Below, one piece after another: positions 16,830 through 26,752 of a stretch of DNA of 64,000 nt (positions within the stretch are counted from its first letter, which is position 1; every line of letters begins with the position of its first letter). A program made the position numbers and the translations under genes. This DNA comes from Bacteroidaceae bacterium. Its GTDB lineage: Bacteria > Bacteroidota > Bacteroidia > Bacteroidales > Bacteroidaceae. Below the pieces are notes generated by a model. The model did not search any database and had not been told where the DNA came from. It worked only from the letters and a program-made list of their open reading frames with translations. The DNA lies in assembly GCA_017557635.1 (NCBI GenBank), contig JAFYYH010000007.1, positions 1-64,000 on the forward strand, in the 5' to 3' direction.

Positions 16830-18571
16830 GAAGGATACTGACTTTGGCTATGATGCTGGTCTGGGCCGTAGCGGTCCGGGCTGAATTTGTACGTCCTGAC
16901 GTGGCTGCCAGATATGCCCGTGATGTTCTGGGCATGAAGCAGACTCCTGCAGCGCAGAACCGTGCCGCCTCCCGAGACGCTCAGAGCGATCCCCAATACT
17001 ACATATTCAACAACCCCGACGGCGGATGGGTGATAATTGCGGCCGATGACCGCGTGAACCCCGTGATAGGTTATTCAAATGAAGGGTCATTCCCGACTGC
17101 CGGAATGCCGGATAACCTGAAATGGTGGATGGACGGCGTGGCCGCCACGATTGATGCCGTGCGTGAAGAGGGAGACAAGGTGACTGCCAGGCCGGAGTGG
17201 AGATCACCCAAGGCCGGAGCCCCGGATGCACAGAAGGTGGAACTGACGACTGCCCGATGGGATCAGAGGGAGCCGTTCAACAACCTCTGTCCCATAGTTA
17301 CCGGCGAGAACGTACGTTCCGTTACGGGTTGCGTGGCTACGTCAATGGCCATCATCATGCGCTACCACCGTTGGCCGGCAAAGGGAAAGGGGGTAATTGG
17401 AGGCTATACCACTGAGACGGCGAATACATATATCCCTGCTTACTCTATTGATGACCATGAGTATATCTGGAATTATATGCCTATGAACAACAGCATAGGA
17501 GCTGATTGGTCAGCGGAACAGAAGCACCAGGTTGCGCAACTGATGCATGACTGCGGTGTCTCGGTACAAATGGACTATTCATCCGAATCGTCCGGTACTG
17601 CGAGCGGCAACATGCTCAAGGCAATTCAGGAGAATATGTCATATTCGGAGGCATCGGCCCTGATAAGCAGGGCTTCATACAATCTTGACGAGTGGTATTC
17701 ATTGATCAAGAATGAAATAGATGCAGGACGCGTGGTTTATTATGCGGGTGAGGGTGACGGCGGAGGCCATGCCTTTGTCTGTGACGGATATGACACTGAC
17801 GGTTCCAAACTGAAAATCAACTGGGGATGGGGAGGTACGTACAACGGTTTCTATACCCTGGATCTGGCCATTTCTGCGGCTAACCTGGGTTTCGCCAGGA
17901 GTCAGGAGGCGATTATCGGCCTGGCTCCCGATACGGCAAATGTGGAACTGGACGGTGTGGTACCACTGGTTTGTCTTGATGAACAGGGATTCTATGGCAT
18001 CAGCCCAGTCGAAAGAGTTAACATAACCAACGGATCGGACCTTAAGTTCTCGGTGGGCTGGCTGTGCAATAACAGTACAAAGGACATCAACGCCGAATTC
18101 AAGATATGCCTTGAGGATAAAGACGGCAACCTGCGCCAGGAAGGCTGGACGCTGCATAAGGTCATACCCGCATGGAACGGTTACATGTACGTTGAAGAGA
18201 CCATTTCCGGAAGGCTGGCAGTTACTCCGGACCTGACAGACCGGTTCAAGCTTTACATGAAGGATGCCGCCGGCAAATGGGTGCCCATGCGCGGCAATCA
18301 TGACATCCTGCCCGACCGGGACGGCATCATGTGCGGAGTGACTTATGATCCGCTGATCATCGTACCTGACGGATGTTCGGCGGGACAGGAGATTGAGTTG
18401 TCGCTCACGCTGGGCATTACTCCGGTTACATCGGTTAAATGGAGCGTGAACGGAGTGGAACTTACCGGAAACAGGGCGGTGCTTTCACAGGGCAGTAATG
18501 AGATCCGTGCCGATGTAAAATATCTGGATTCATCCACAGGATATATATGCCGCACGCTGACAGTCGAATAA
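16826..18571 (+). CDS. Secreted C10 (streptopain-like) cysteine protease
   Basis: The 581-residue product has a signal peptide (MRRILTLAMMLVWAVAVRAE) and an N-terminal pro-domain of about 130 residues with the Spi-type motif GGWVIIAADDRVNPVIGYS. The papain-like catalytic domain has the catalytic Cys in VTGCVATSMA (C169), the catalytic His in GGGHAFVCDGYD (H315) and the NWGWGG motif that normally completes the site. A C-terminal stretch of about 200 residues is beta-rich. It should be secreted or surface-exposed and activated by removal of the pro-domain. SpeB is the family prototype. It is translationally coupled to the upstream fimbrillin-like lipoprotein. Confidence 0.9.
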   Translation: MRRILTLAMMLVWAVAVRAEFVRPDVAARYARDVLGMKQTPAAQNRAASRDAQSDPQYYIFNNPDGGWVIIAADDRVNPVIGYSNEGSFPTAGMPDNLKWWMDGVAATIDAVREEGDKVTARPEWRSPKAGAPDAQKVELTTARWDQREPFNNLCPIVTGENVRSVTGCVATSMAIIMRYHRWPAKGKGVIGGYTTETANTYIPAYSIDDHEYIWNYMPMNNSIGADWSAEQKHQVAQLMHDCGVSVQMDYSSESSGTASGNMLKAIQENMSYSEASALISRASYNLDEWYSLIKNEIDAGRVVYYAGEGDGGGHAFVCDGYDTDGSKLKINWGWGGTYNGFYTLDLAISAANLGFARSQEAIIGLAPDTANVELDGVVPLVCLDEQGFYGISPVERVNITNGSDLKFSVGWLCNNSTKDINAEFKICLEDKDGNLRQEGWTLHKVIPAWNGYMYVEETISGRLAVTPDLTDRFKLYMKDAAGKWVPMRGNHDILPDRDGIMCGVTYDPLIIVPDGCSAGQEIELSLTLGITPVTSVKWSVNGVELTGNRAVLSQGSNEIRADVKYLDSSTGYICRTLTVE

Positions 18572-18651
18572 TTTTGGCCGAAAGCGTTTTTTTTGCGTAA
18601 TTTGCGTTGCTTTTTGAAAGAGGAACAATTATACATTACAAATATCTGCTT

Positions 18652-21312
18652 ATGAAAAGAATCTCGGGCATCATTGCCTTGGCTGCAGCAGCGCTGATGC
18701 TGTCATGCGGCGGTGGAAAGTATGAGTATCCTTTCCAGAATCCCAAACTTAAAGTTGACAAGCGAGTTGATAACCTGATGTCTCTGCTTACCCCGGAGGA
18801 GAAGGTCGGACTTATCATGAACAAGTCTGTATCAGTTGACCGTCTGGGCATACCGTCATACAACTGGTGGTCAGAGGCCTGCCATGGCGTACGTCAGGGT
18901 GGTTACACAGTATTCCCGCAGCCTATAGGTATGGGTGCTTCATTCAACGAGCAGTTGGTTTATGACGTATTCTCAGCAGTATCTGATGAAGCACGTGCCA
19001 ACTGGAACCGTTCAGACCACAACATCTTTAATGTACAGATGGGTGCCAACCACGTTCCCGGCAACCCTGAACTTACATTCTGGTGCCCCAATGTCAACAT
19101 CTTCCGTGATCCCCGCTGGGGCCGCGGTCAGGAGGCTTACGGTGAGGATCCTTACCACATGAGCGTTCTTGGCGTTGCCAACGTAAAGGGTATGCAGGGT
19201 GATGACAAGAAGTACTACAAGACTCATGCATGCGCAAAGCACTATGCAGTTCACAGCGGTCCTGAGTCACAGCGTCACCGCTATGATGCAGTGGTTTCAA
19301 TGCGTGACCTGTGGGAGACCTACCTGCCCGCCTTCAAGGCTCTGGTACAGGAGGGTAACGTACAGGAGGTTATGTGCGCATACAACCGCTACGAGGGTGA
19401 GCCCTGCTGCAGCAGTGAGCGTCTGCTTATCAATATCCTCCGTGAGAAGTGGGGATATAAGGCAATCGTTCTGACTGACTGCGATGCCATCAATAACTTC
19501 TATAACAAGAACCAGCACGGTACTCATCCCGATCAGGAGAGTGCTACAATCGATGCCGTCCTGAGCGGTACTGATCTTGAGTGCGGACGTACATTCCAGG
19601 CTCTGGTCGGCGCTATCGAGGAGGGTAAGATCAACGAGTCAGACATTGACGTTGCTCTGCGCCGCGTCCTGAAGGGCCGCTTTGAATTAGGTATGTTCGA
19701 TCCCGCCGAGATGCTGCCTTGGGCTAATTTCGGTGAGGACGTTATCAGCAGTGAGAAGAATGACCAGCTGGCAGTCGAGGCTGCACGCCAGTCAATGGTA
19801 CTGCTTAAGAACAACGGTATCCTGCCTCTCAGCAAGAACATCAAGAAGCTGGCTGTTGTAGGTCCTAATGCCGATGACCGCAGCATGATGAACGGTGAGT
19901 ACGGCGGCAGCCCCACTGAGGAGCACACACGCTCTCTGCTGGACGGAATCAAGAAGTTCTTCCCCAACACCGAGATCGTTTATGACCGCGCTTGCGAGAT
20001 CCGCAACGAGTACTACACAACATACTACACTCAGGATATCAACGGCGGTAAGGGCCTGAAGGGTGAGTTCTGGAAGAACACCGAGTTCAAGGGTGCTCCT
20101 GCCGTTACAGGTAACTACACTGAGGTTAACTTCAGCAACTTCGGTGCTTACAACTTTGTAGAGGGTCTGGATCAGAGCGACAACATTTCAGCACGTCTTA
20201 CCGGTAAGATGGTTGCTCCGTTTACAGGTGACATGAGCTATAATATCAGCTCAGACAATGGCTACAAGCTCTATGTAAACGGTCGTCTGGTTGAGGAGGC
20301 TAAGGCTTCTCAGGGCGGTCGTGGCGGATTCGGCGGATTCGGTGGCTTTGGCGGCGGCTTCGGTGGCTTTGGCGGTCGCGGCGGAATGCAGCAGATGAAG
20401 TCATTCAAGGTTACAAAGGGTCAGACCTATGATATCAAGATTGAGTATACTCACGCTACCGGTCAGTTTGCACGTCTGAACGCTCAGTTCTGTGTACAGA
20501 AGATCGCAGAGTTTGAGGATCTGGGTAAGAAGCTGGTTGCTGACAATGTTGACGCCATCATTATCATCGGCGGTATCACTCCTTCTATGGAGGGTGAGGG
20601 CGGCGATAAGCCCGACATCGAGATCCCCGCTGTTCAGCAGCGTCTTATCCGTGCCATGCACGCTACCGGCAAGCCCGTCATCTTTGTTGACTGCGCAGGC
20701 TCATGCATGGGATTCGGCTCACTTGAGGATCAGTTCGATGCCCTTATCCAGGCATGGTATCCCGGTCAGGGTGGTGCCCAGGCTCTTGCAGAGATCCTGA
20801 ACGGTGACTGCAACCCCAGCGCCAAACTGCCTGTTACATTCTACAAGTCAACAGATCAGCTCCCCGAGTTCACTGACTACTCAATGGAGAACCGCACATA
20901 CCGTTACTTCCGTGGCGAGCCTCTCTATCCGTTCGGTTACGGTCTGAGCTACACCACATACAAGTATGGTCAGGCTACCATCTCAAAGAACTCAATGAAG
21001 AAGAACGGCAGCGTTACCCTGACTATTCCTGTTACCAACACCGGTGACCGTGAGGGTACTGAGATCGTACAGGTTTACGTTAAGAGCCTTGACAATCCGG
21101 CTGCTCCCATCAAGGGTCTGCAGGGATTCCAGCGCGTGACTCTTAAGGCAGGTGAGACCGGCAACGCCGTTATCACCCTGACCGGCAAGTCATTCCAGTA
21201 CTATGATGAGAAGATTGACGAGGTTTCTACCTTCAGCGGCCACTACAAGCTGCTCTACGGCTCATCATCAGATGACAAGGATCTGCAGTCAATCGACTTC
21301 GAGGTTCTCTAA
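18652..21312 (+). CDS. GH3 family beta-glycosidase with PA14 insert
   Basis: The 886-residue lipoprotein (signal ending LMLSC, Cys at 19) has the two-domain GH3 core. The catalytic Asp lies in IVLTDCDAI (D276), with KHYAVHSGPESQRH and MCAYNRYEGEPCC as substrate-site blocks. A PA14-like domain sits in the second GH3 domain at about residues 468-610 (FTGDMSYNISSDNGYKLYVNGR), and a fibronectin III-like domain closes the protein. Such enzymes are usually beta-glucosidases or beta-xylosidases. A run of Gly/Phe/Arg (residues 555-578) interrupts the PA14 domain. ATG 18652 is preferred because it starts the lipoprotein signal. Codon use is strongly biased, suggesting high expression. Confidence 0.92.
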   Translation: MKRISGIIALAAAALMLSCGGGKYEYPFQNPKLKVDKRVDNLMSLLTPEEKVGLIMNKSVSVDRLGIPSYNWWSEACHGVRQGGYTVFPQPIGMGASFNEQLVYDVFSAVSDEARANWNRSDHNIFNVQMGANHVPGNPELTFWCPNVNIFRDPRWGRGQEAYGEDPYHMSVLGVANVKGMQGDDKKYYKTHACAKHYAVHSGPESQRHRYDAVVSMRDLWETYLPAFKALVQEGNVQEVMCAYNRYEGEPCCSSERLLINILREKWGYKAIVLTDCDAINNFYNKNQHGTHPDQESATIDAVLSGTDLECGRTFQALVGAIEEGKINESDIDVALRRVLKGRFELGMFDPAEMLPWANFGEDVISSEKNDQLAVEAARQSMVLLKNNGILPLSKNIKKLAVVGPNADDRSMMNGEYGGSPTEEHTRSLLDGIKKFFPNTEIVYDRACEIRNEYYTTYYTQDINGGKGLKGEFWKNTEFKGAPAVTGNYTEVNFSNFGAYNFVEGLDQSDNISARLTGKMVAPFTGDMSYNISSDNGYKLYVNGRLVEEAKASQGGRGGFGGFGGFGGGFGGFGGRGGMQQMKSFKVTKGQTYDIKIEYTHATGQFARLNAQFCVQKIAEFEDLGKKLVADNVDAIIIIGGITPSMEGEGGDKPDIEIPAVQQRLIRAMHATGKPVIFVDCAGSCMGFGSLEDQFDALIQAWYPGQGGAQALAEILNGDCNPSAKLPVTFYKSTDQLPEFTDYSMENRTYRYFRGEPLYPFGYGLSYTTYKYGQATISKNSMKKNGSVTLTIPVTNTGDREGTEIVQVYVKSLDNPAAPIKGLQGFQRVTLKAGETGNAVITLTGKSFQYYDEKIDEVSTFSGHYKLLYGSSSDDKDLQSIDFEVL

Positions 21313-21323
21313 GATTTTTATCT

Positions 21324-21362
21324 AAAAAAAACGGCTCTTGGGTATCCAAGAGCCGTTTTTTT
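21324..21362 (+). terminator. Rho-independent terminator after the GH3 gene
   Basis: The 11-base perfect stem ACGGCTCTTGG / CCAAGAGCCGT has a short loop and is flanked by A and T tracts. Confidence 0.85.
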
Positions 21363-21430
21363 ATGCTATATTCGCATATCGGCGGTCGGGAAAATGCCCC
21401 GAGCACCTAATTATTACCAATAGTCCTTAA

Positions 21431-22720
21431 ATGATTGAAGTCCTTAAGTTATTGAGGTCGTTCACTTTATGTGTGTGCATGCTGCTTCTGGCAAATGTCA
21501 GATGCTACGGTCAGTCGTTTAGGACCGATACAATCGGATTCAGTGTTTTCTTTAAGCAGGGACGTTCAGAGATAGATATGAACTATCGCGGGAACGGCTC
21601 AAACCTTTTGTCTTTTGCCGATACCATCACCGCTCTTGACCAGGATCCTCTGGCCAATGTAAAGTACGTTTACGTGGAGGGTGCCGCATCGCCCGAGGGT
21701 GCATCGGACTACAATCAGAGACTGTCGGAGCGCCGTACCCAGAGCATCAGAGAGTGGCTGATACAGAATACCACGCTGGATATCGGACAGATCCGCACTC
21801 AGGGCAAAGGTGTGGATTGGGATGGTCTTGCTGCCATTGTGAGCCAAACCGATTGGGAGTACAGTGACACCATAACAAGCATAATCACTAACACCCCTCT
21901 GTGGATCACACGCGGCGGTAAGGTGGTTGACGGCCGAAAGAAACGCCTGATGGAACTGGATGGCGGCAAGCCTTGGCGCTGGATGCTTGACAGCATCTAT
22001 CCTGAACTCCGCCAGGGTGGGGCCGATGTCAAATGCTACGTGGTAAGAGTTCCTGATCCTCAGGTTTTCAGGGATACTGTTACCGTTACGGTAAACACCA
22101 CAGACACTGTCTATCTGGGTGAGCCCGAGGATCCGCGTGAGGTTCGGGAGCCCATATTTGCGGTTCGCACTAACCTGATACTGCCTCTTATGAATATAGG
22201 TGTGGAGGTTCCCATCGGCAACCGTTGGTCAGTGGGTGCTGACTGGTATTATACCTGGGCGTGGCGCAAGTGGTTCAAGGAGCTGAACATGACCAACTGC
22301 CTGCAGTTGCTGGGCGGCGGTCTGGATGTACGCTACTGGTTCGGCAGCCGTCATACGCCTGAGGTCCGGAACCGTCAGAACCGTCTTTGGGGTCATGCGG
22401 TGGGCGCATATGTCTATGGCGGCTACTATGACTTTGAGTATGACTTCAAGGGTTATCAGGGCGAGTTCAGCAACATCGGCCTTGATTATATGTATTCGGC
22501 CCGTCTGGGCAAGCGTTACGGCCTGAGGATGGAACTGTCATTGGGCATCGGCTATATTCATAGCAAGGCGCGTGAGTACAATGTATATACTGCCGGCGGA
22601 AATGCGTTCCGTACGGGTGTGGTCAAGAATGTGAACTGGATCGGTCCCACCAAGGCCACAATCTCACTGGTGGTTCCCATTAACCGTAGAGTGACTTATG
22701 AGCATGAAGAGATTCAGTAA
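21431..22720 (+). CDS. DUF3575 / OmpA-like outer-membrane protein of the fimbria locus
   Basis: The 429-residue product has a signal peptide. An OmpA-like periplasmic part follows (FKQGRSEIDMNYRGN, YVEGAASPEGASDYNQRLSERR), and the C-terminal half is a DUF3575-type beta-barrel with alternating aromatic strands (VGADWYYTWAW, GAYVYGGYYDFEYDF, RLGKRYGLRMELSLGIGY). By analogy with other Bacteroidales fimbria loci it may hold or help assemble the fimbria in the outer membrane. It opens the locus after the GH3 terminator and overlaps the DUF5119 gene by 17 bases. Confidence 0.8.
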   Translation: MIEVLKLLRSFTLCVCMLLLANVRCYGQSFRTDTIGFSVFFKQGRSEIDMNYRGNGSNLLSFADTITALDQDPLANVKYVYVEGAASPEGASDYNQRLSERRTQSIREWLIQNTTLDIGQIRTQGKGVDWDGLAAIVSQTDWEYSDTITSIITNTPLWITRGGKVVDGRKKRLMELDGGKPWRWMLDSIYPELRQGGADVKCYVVRVPDPQVFRDTVTVTVNTTDTVYLGEPEDPREVREPIFAVRTNLILPLMNIGVEVPIGNRWSVGADWYYTWAWRKWFKELNMTNCLQLLGGGLDVRYWFGSRHTPEVRNRQNRLWGHAVGAYVYGGYYDFEYDFKGYQGEFSNIGLDYMYSARLGKRYGLRMELSLGIGYIHSKAREYNVYTAGGNAFRTGVVKNVNWIGPTKATISLVVPINRRVTYEHEEIQ

Positions 22721-23696
22721 AAACATATTGATGGTGCTTGTGGGTCTGCTTGCGGTGGGCTCCTGCAGGCGTGTGCCTCTGTATGACTCATCGTCACACA
22801 TTGTTCTTGAACTGCAACTCAAGCTGAATCAGGACCTGACGGTGTCCGATACCGTTGACCTGAACAGTTACCCGCAATATTACGAGAAGGTGCACCTTAA
22901 GTCTCCTGAGCGTCTGGCTGCCTGCTTCTATGATGTGAATACGCACCAGATGGTGGCTAAGGAGTATGTGGGTCCCACGGGCGGTTACATTACATCGGTT
23001 CCTTCCGGCACATATGACATTCTGGTCTATGAGCTGGGTACGATTGTGACTCAGGTTGACAACAACGATATGCGCGGCCAGATCAAGGCCCGGACGGACG
23101 ATATCACCCAGAGCGTATCGACCCGTTTCCTGAGCAAGGCCTCTAAGGCCGATAACAACACGGACCTTGTGATATCGGAGCCGGACCATCTGATGGTGGC
23201 TCGTCTGTCGGGGGTGTTCATCCCGGATCATGCCGATATTGACGATACTTATGTGATTCATGCGGATGGTCAGTCATCGGTCGAAACTTACAGTTTCATT
23301 GTGCGTAACGTGAAGGGATTTGAGCAGGTGCGTTCAGTGCAGGCGCTGGTGACCGGTCAGGCCCAGTCCAAGTTCCTGTGGGACGGACATAATCCTACGG
23401 CTTCTGTAAATCTGCTTACAAGTGCGGTGATTGACAAGGGGCTGAAGTGTTTTTACGGCGTGTATAATACGTTCGGTCAGATAGGCGGCAAGGTTTATCT
23501 GAATTTCCTGGTTACCACCATAAACGGTAATGAGGAGGTGTTCCCGGTTGACGTTACCGATGAGATAGATAATCCTGACAATGTGATTGTTGTGGACAGT
23601 CTGGTTATTCCGCCCATGGGTGACAGCCCGCACGGCGGTTATGATCCTAAGGTCACTGACTGGGACGATGAGGTGATAGATGTTCCGATTCAGTAA
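22704..23696 (+). CDS. DUF5119 lipoprotein, likely fimbria anchor
   Basis: The 330-residue lipoprotein (MKRFSKNILMVLVGLLAVGSC) matches the DUF5119/Mfa2-like pattern: an N-terminal strand beginning HIVLELQLKLNQ, GGYITSVPSGTYDILVYE, and a second beta-sandwich with VTAIINGNEE-like strands (VTTINGNEEVFPVDV). In Porphyromonas, Mfa2-type proteins cap the fimbria base and anchor it to the outer membrane. The same role here is inferred from position. ATG 22704 is preferred over 22698 for the signal peptide. Confidence 0.75.
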   Translation: MKRFSKNILMVLVGLLAVGSCRRVPLYDSSSHIVLELQLKLNQDLTVSDTVDLNSYPQYYEKVHLKSPERLAACFYDVNTHQMVAKEYVGPTGGYITSVPSGTYDILVYELGTIVTQVDNNDMRGQIKARTDDITQSVSTRFLSKASKADNNTDLVISEPDHLMVARLSGVFIPDHADIDDTYVIHADGQSSVETYSFIVRNVKGFEQVRSVQALVTGQAQSKFLWDGHNPTASVNLLTSAVIDKGLKCFYGVYNTFGQIGGKVYLNFLVTTINGNEEVFPVDVTDEIDNPDNVIVVDSLVIPPMGDSPHGGYDPKVTDWDDEVIDVPIQ

Positions 23697-23742
23697 ATAA
23701 GAAACAAACAACTATAAATTAATAACCTAAAACCAAAGGACA

Positions 23743-24747
23743 ATGAAAAAGATTTATCTTTCAGTTTTGGTCGCAGCAGTAGCAGTTACTGCTTGTGACA
23801 AATCAGAGACTATTAATGTGGAGAACGGTAAGCAGCAGGAGATTGCTTTCTCTCCGATCAGCATGCCGGCTACTAAGGCTCCTATTGCATCAACGACTTT
23901 CCCTGATGACAACACAATTTTTGTTTCAGCTTCAAACAACAAGGCTGAGTTCTTCTCAGGCAAGACTTTCAAGAAGTCAGGTGCTGTTTGGAAAAACTAT
24001 GATAACGGTGCCGGCGATTTCTCTCCCATATACTGGCCTCTGGGCGGTACAGGTAGTTTTGACTTCCTTGCATACAGTACCACACTTGCCGCAACTGCAG
24101 TATGGGGTGACGGCGGCGTTCCTAATGATGTAGCCGGTAAGGTAGTTATAACTTATCCCGACAACTACGGAACAGCCGGTGTCACAACAAAAACACAAGA
24201 TGACCTGCTTTATGCAACTACTTCATCATCATCACGCAGTACAGCTCTGCCGATTGACTTTAAGCACGCTCTTGCATGGGTGAACTTCATGGTCAAGTCA
24301 AACATTCCTGTCAACATCACCAAAATAGAGTTGGTAAACGTATACACTGACGGTAAGTTTACCATTGACCAGACTCAGAATACTCCTGTTACTTCATGGG
24401 ATTTCTCAGCTACTACAGCCGGTGACAAAGCTATCCTGAACTATGTTGATGAGTCAACTGCCAATACCGAAGCAGGCGTTAACATAGACGGAACCGTCAA
24501 AGTGATTAATACCGACTATGCGTTTGGTGACATGGGTATCCTGCTTCCCGCTCAGCCCATTCCTAACTTCAAGATTACATATGATCTTGGCAGCGGTGCT
24601 CTTGAGTATATCGTAAACCAGCCCCGTGGTACATGGGAGAACGGTAAGAAATACACTTACAAGATTGCCATCACATTCAACGAGATCACTCTGGCTCCCA
24701 CTGTTACAATATATGATACAGTGACCGGAATGCCTATCAATCTCTGA
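23743..24747 (+). CDS. Fimbrillin family protein, probable major subunit
   Basis: The 334-residue prelipoprotein (Cys18) has the fimbrillin pattern: PATKAPI at residues 42-48 marking the start of the mature chain in FimA/Mfa-like proteins, YWPLGGTGSFDFLAYS, LPIDFKHALAWVNFMVKSN and the C-terminal TWENGKKYTYKIAITFNEI. Export as a lipoprotein is followed, in characterised relatives, by proteolysis after the Lys/Arg and strand-exchange polymerisation. It has its own 46-base AT-rich leader and a more biased codon use than the four fimbrillins that follow, so I infer it is the main shaft subunit. Confidence 0.82.
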   Translation: MKKIYLSVLVAAVAVTACDKSETINVENGKQQEIAFSPISMPATKAPIASTTFPDDNTIFVSASNNKAEFFSGKTFKKSGAVWKNYDNGAGDFSPIYWPLGGTGSFDFLAYSTTLAATAVWGDGGVPNDVAGKVVITYPDNYGTAGVTTKTQDDLLYATTSSSSRSTALPIDFKHALAWVNFMVKSNIPVNITKIELVNVYTDGKFTIDQTQNTPVTSWDFSATTAGDKAILNYVDESTANTEAGVNIDGTVKVINTDYAFGDMGILLPAQPIPNFKITYDLGSGALEYIVNQPRGTWENGKKYTYKIAITFNEITLAPTVTIYDTVTGMPINL

Positions 24748-24752
24748 TTAAG

Positions 24753-25700
24753 TTGAAAGCAAGAGCATACATAGAGACCCTGCTGATGGGATGCGCCCTG
24801 TTGGGCGTATCCTGCAGCGGCGATAAGGTGAGCACTGTCAGCCAGGACGAGATAACACTTGCCCCGGCTACTGAGCCCGTTACCCGTGCCGCAATCACAG
24901 GGACCGATATGCCCGACGGTTTCCACATCTGGCTATCCACTTATCTTTCGGACGTGACCAGTCCTGCCAACAACCGAAACTACTTTACGAATGTTGAGTA
25001 TGCCAAGGACGGCAGTGAGTGGAAATCGGCCACACCATATTATTGGCCTCTGCAGGGAACGCTTGATTTTCTGGGTATTGCAACAGACCCGGCGTTGGGC
25101 ATTACCTGTACCTGGAATGCGGCCAGGAATGCCAGTAGGGTGGATGTTGACGTGCCTGATACCTATGCGTCGCAGACCGAGGTTCTCTATGCTGCTTCTT
25201 ACCCGCTGGCAGGTGTTCATGCGAGCGTGCCCATGTCATATTATCACAGTCAGGCTTTGCTGTCATTCAAGTGTCGTGCAAGTACCCTGAATCTGATAAA
25301 GGTGACGGGCATTACAATCCACGATGTCTATACTGACGGCACTCTTACCGTCAGGACCGACGGTCCGTTGGTTGCCGAGTGGGATTTCAGTGCATCGACG
25401 GCAAATGACCGGGCTGTTCCCAAGCCTGCGGTTGACTATGAACTGGAGCCGGGAGACACTTTCCTGCCTTTTGCCAGTGAGCTGCTGCTGCCGGAACAGT
25501 TGAACAAAACGTTCACGGTCAGTTTCAAGCAGCGGGCCAACACCGGCATAGCATGGGATTCGGACCTGGTGGTGGAGCAGACATACACGTTTGATGATGT
25601 GTTCCGCCTGTGGCACATGGGTAAGAAATACACCTACAACATTGATTTCACCCTTACGGGCATAACCGTTACGCCCTCTATTGAGGATTGGATTTTGTAA
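24753..25700 (+). CDS. Fimbrillin family protein 2
   Basis: The 315-residue prelipoprotein (Cys21) has the T-R motif in VTRAAI (R45), YYWPLQGTLDFLGIA, a SYYHSQALLSFKC helix-strand block and the closing MGKKYTYNIDFTLTGI. It is clearly related to the preceding gene over its length but diverged. It starts at TTG 24753, 5 bases after that gene's stop; no ATG gives the signal peptide. It is probably a minor or accessory subunit. Confidence 0.78.
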   Translation: MKARAYIETLLMGCALLGVSCSGDKVSTVSQDEITLAPATEPVTRAAITGTDMPDGFHIWLSTYLSDVTSPANNRNYFTNVEYAKDGSEWKSATPYYWPLQGTLDFLGIATDPALGITCTWNAARNASRVDVDVPDTYASQTEVLYAASYPLAGVHASVPMSYYHSQALLSFKCRASTLNLIKVTGITIHDVYTDGTLTVRTDGPLVAEWDFSASTANDRAVPKPAVDYELEPGDTFLPFASELLLPEQLNKTFTVSFKQRANTGIAWDSDLVVEQTYTFDDVFRLWHMGKKYTYNIDFTLTGITVTPSIEDWIL

Positions 25701-25701
25701 T

Positions 25702-26751
25702 ATGAAGATCAAAGGGTTGGTAAATATAGTTCTGGCGCTGTGTGTGGCATCATGCGGCAGTAACCAAAGGCCGGGGATTGACTACAGCACTTACAATCCC
25801 GAGCCCGATACCTGCAGCCCACTCATTGTGAATGTGGGCTTGGAGGCGGCTACCCGTGCTACCGATGTCCTGACGATGGTGAATCTTACGGACTTTGACG
25901 TATCGGCCATCTGGAACTATAACGCTTTGCCTGAGAACAAATGGTACATGAAACAGCAAAAGGTTACCAAACCGTCTACGGAGTGGGTCACAACGCCCAT
26001 GTCTTACTGGACCGTTACGGGTAATCTGAGTTTCTTTATGTACGCTCCTTCGGCCAGCACGGTTGACGGAATTACTCCCATCTATTCTAGTACGGGAATG
26101 CCGGGCATCAGTTATACTCCCAACCCTGACAACATCAGTGATATGCCGGACCTTTGTATGGCCCGCCCCGTGCTGAACTCCACCAAGGAGATAGGCTCAG
26201 TGCCGGCGGTGTTCCACCATACGCTTACCCAGATCTGGTTTGACATGAACTATGAGGGTACGCCTCCGTCGGGCTATTCGGTCAAGGTTGAGAACATAAA
26301 ACTGCGCAATATAGTAGGTACGCGTACCGCTACTTATACAACCGTTCCGCCCTATTTTGAATGGAGTGGGGGTTCGGCCGATACGGATTACGAGCTGAAA
26401 CTCTCATCGAGCCATCTGCGTGACATGTACCTGGCACTCAAACCGGCCCCTGAGGAGCCCATCCAGAACAGTATGGGACGTCTCTATCTGATTCCGCAGA
26501 CGCTGGATCCATCGGCCTGCATTGAGATTACCTACAGTTTCTTTGATACCGCTCCTGACCCCGATGTCCGCAAGGCTACATTTACCAAGTCCGTCAACAT
26601 TCCGTCGCCGTCAGTCTGGCCGGCCAACCGCACAATCCGCTATAAGATTACGGTCGATGTGGGTTTATCGTCGCCTGTAGCGCTTACGGGTTGTACCATC
26701 GATGACTGGACTGAATCGGGCAGCATACACACTGAAATTGAATTTGACTGA
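25702..26751 (+). CDS. Fimbrillin family protein 3
   Basis: The 349-residue prelipoprotein (VASC, Cys18) carries ATRATD (R52), MSYWTVTGNLSFFMYAP and PAVFHHTLTQIWFDMNY, the same strand order as the two proteins before it, and ends with an RTIRYKITVDVG block. The ATG is at 25702, directly after the previous stop. It is likely a minor or tip-proximal subunit. Confidence 0.77.
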   Translation: MKIKGLVNIVLALCVASCGSNQRPGIDYSTYNPEPDTCSPLIVNVGLEAATRATDVLTMVNLTDFDVSAIWNYNALPENKWYMKQQKVTKPSTEWVTTPMSYWTVTGNLSFFMYAPSASTVDGITPIYSSTGMPGISYTPNPDNISDMPDLCMARPVLNSTKEIGSVPAVFHHTLTQIWFDMNYEGTPPSGYSVKVENIKLRNIVGTRTATYTTVPPYFEWSGGSADTDYELKLSSSHLRDMYLALKPAPEEPIQNSMGRLYLIPQTLDPSACIEITYSFFDTAPDPDVRKATFTKSVNIPSPSVWPANRTIRYKITVDVGLSSPVALTGCTIDDWTESGSIHTEIEFD

Positions 26752-26752
26752 T

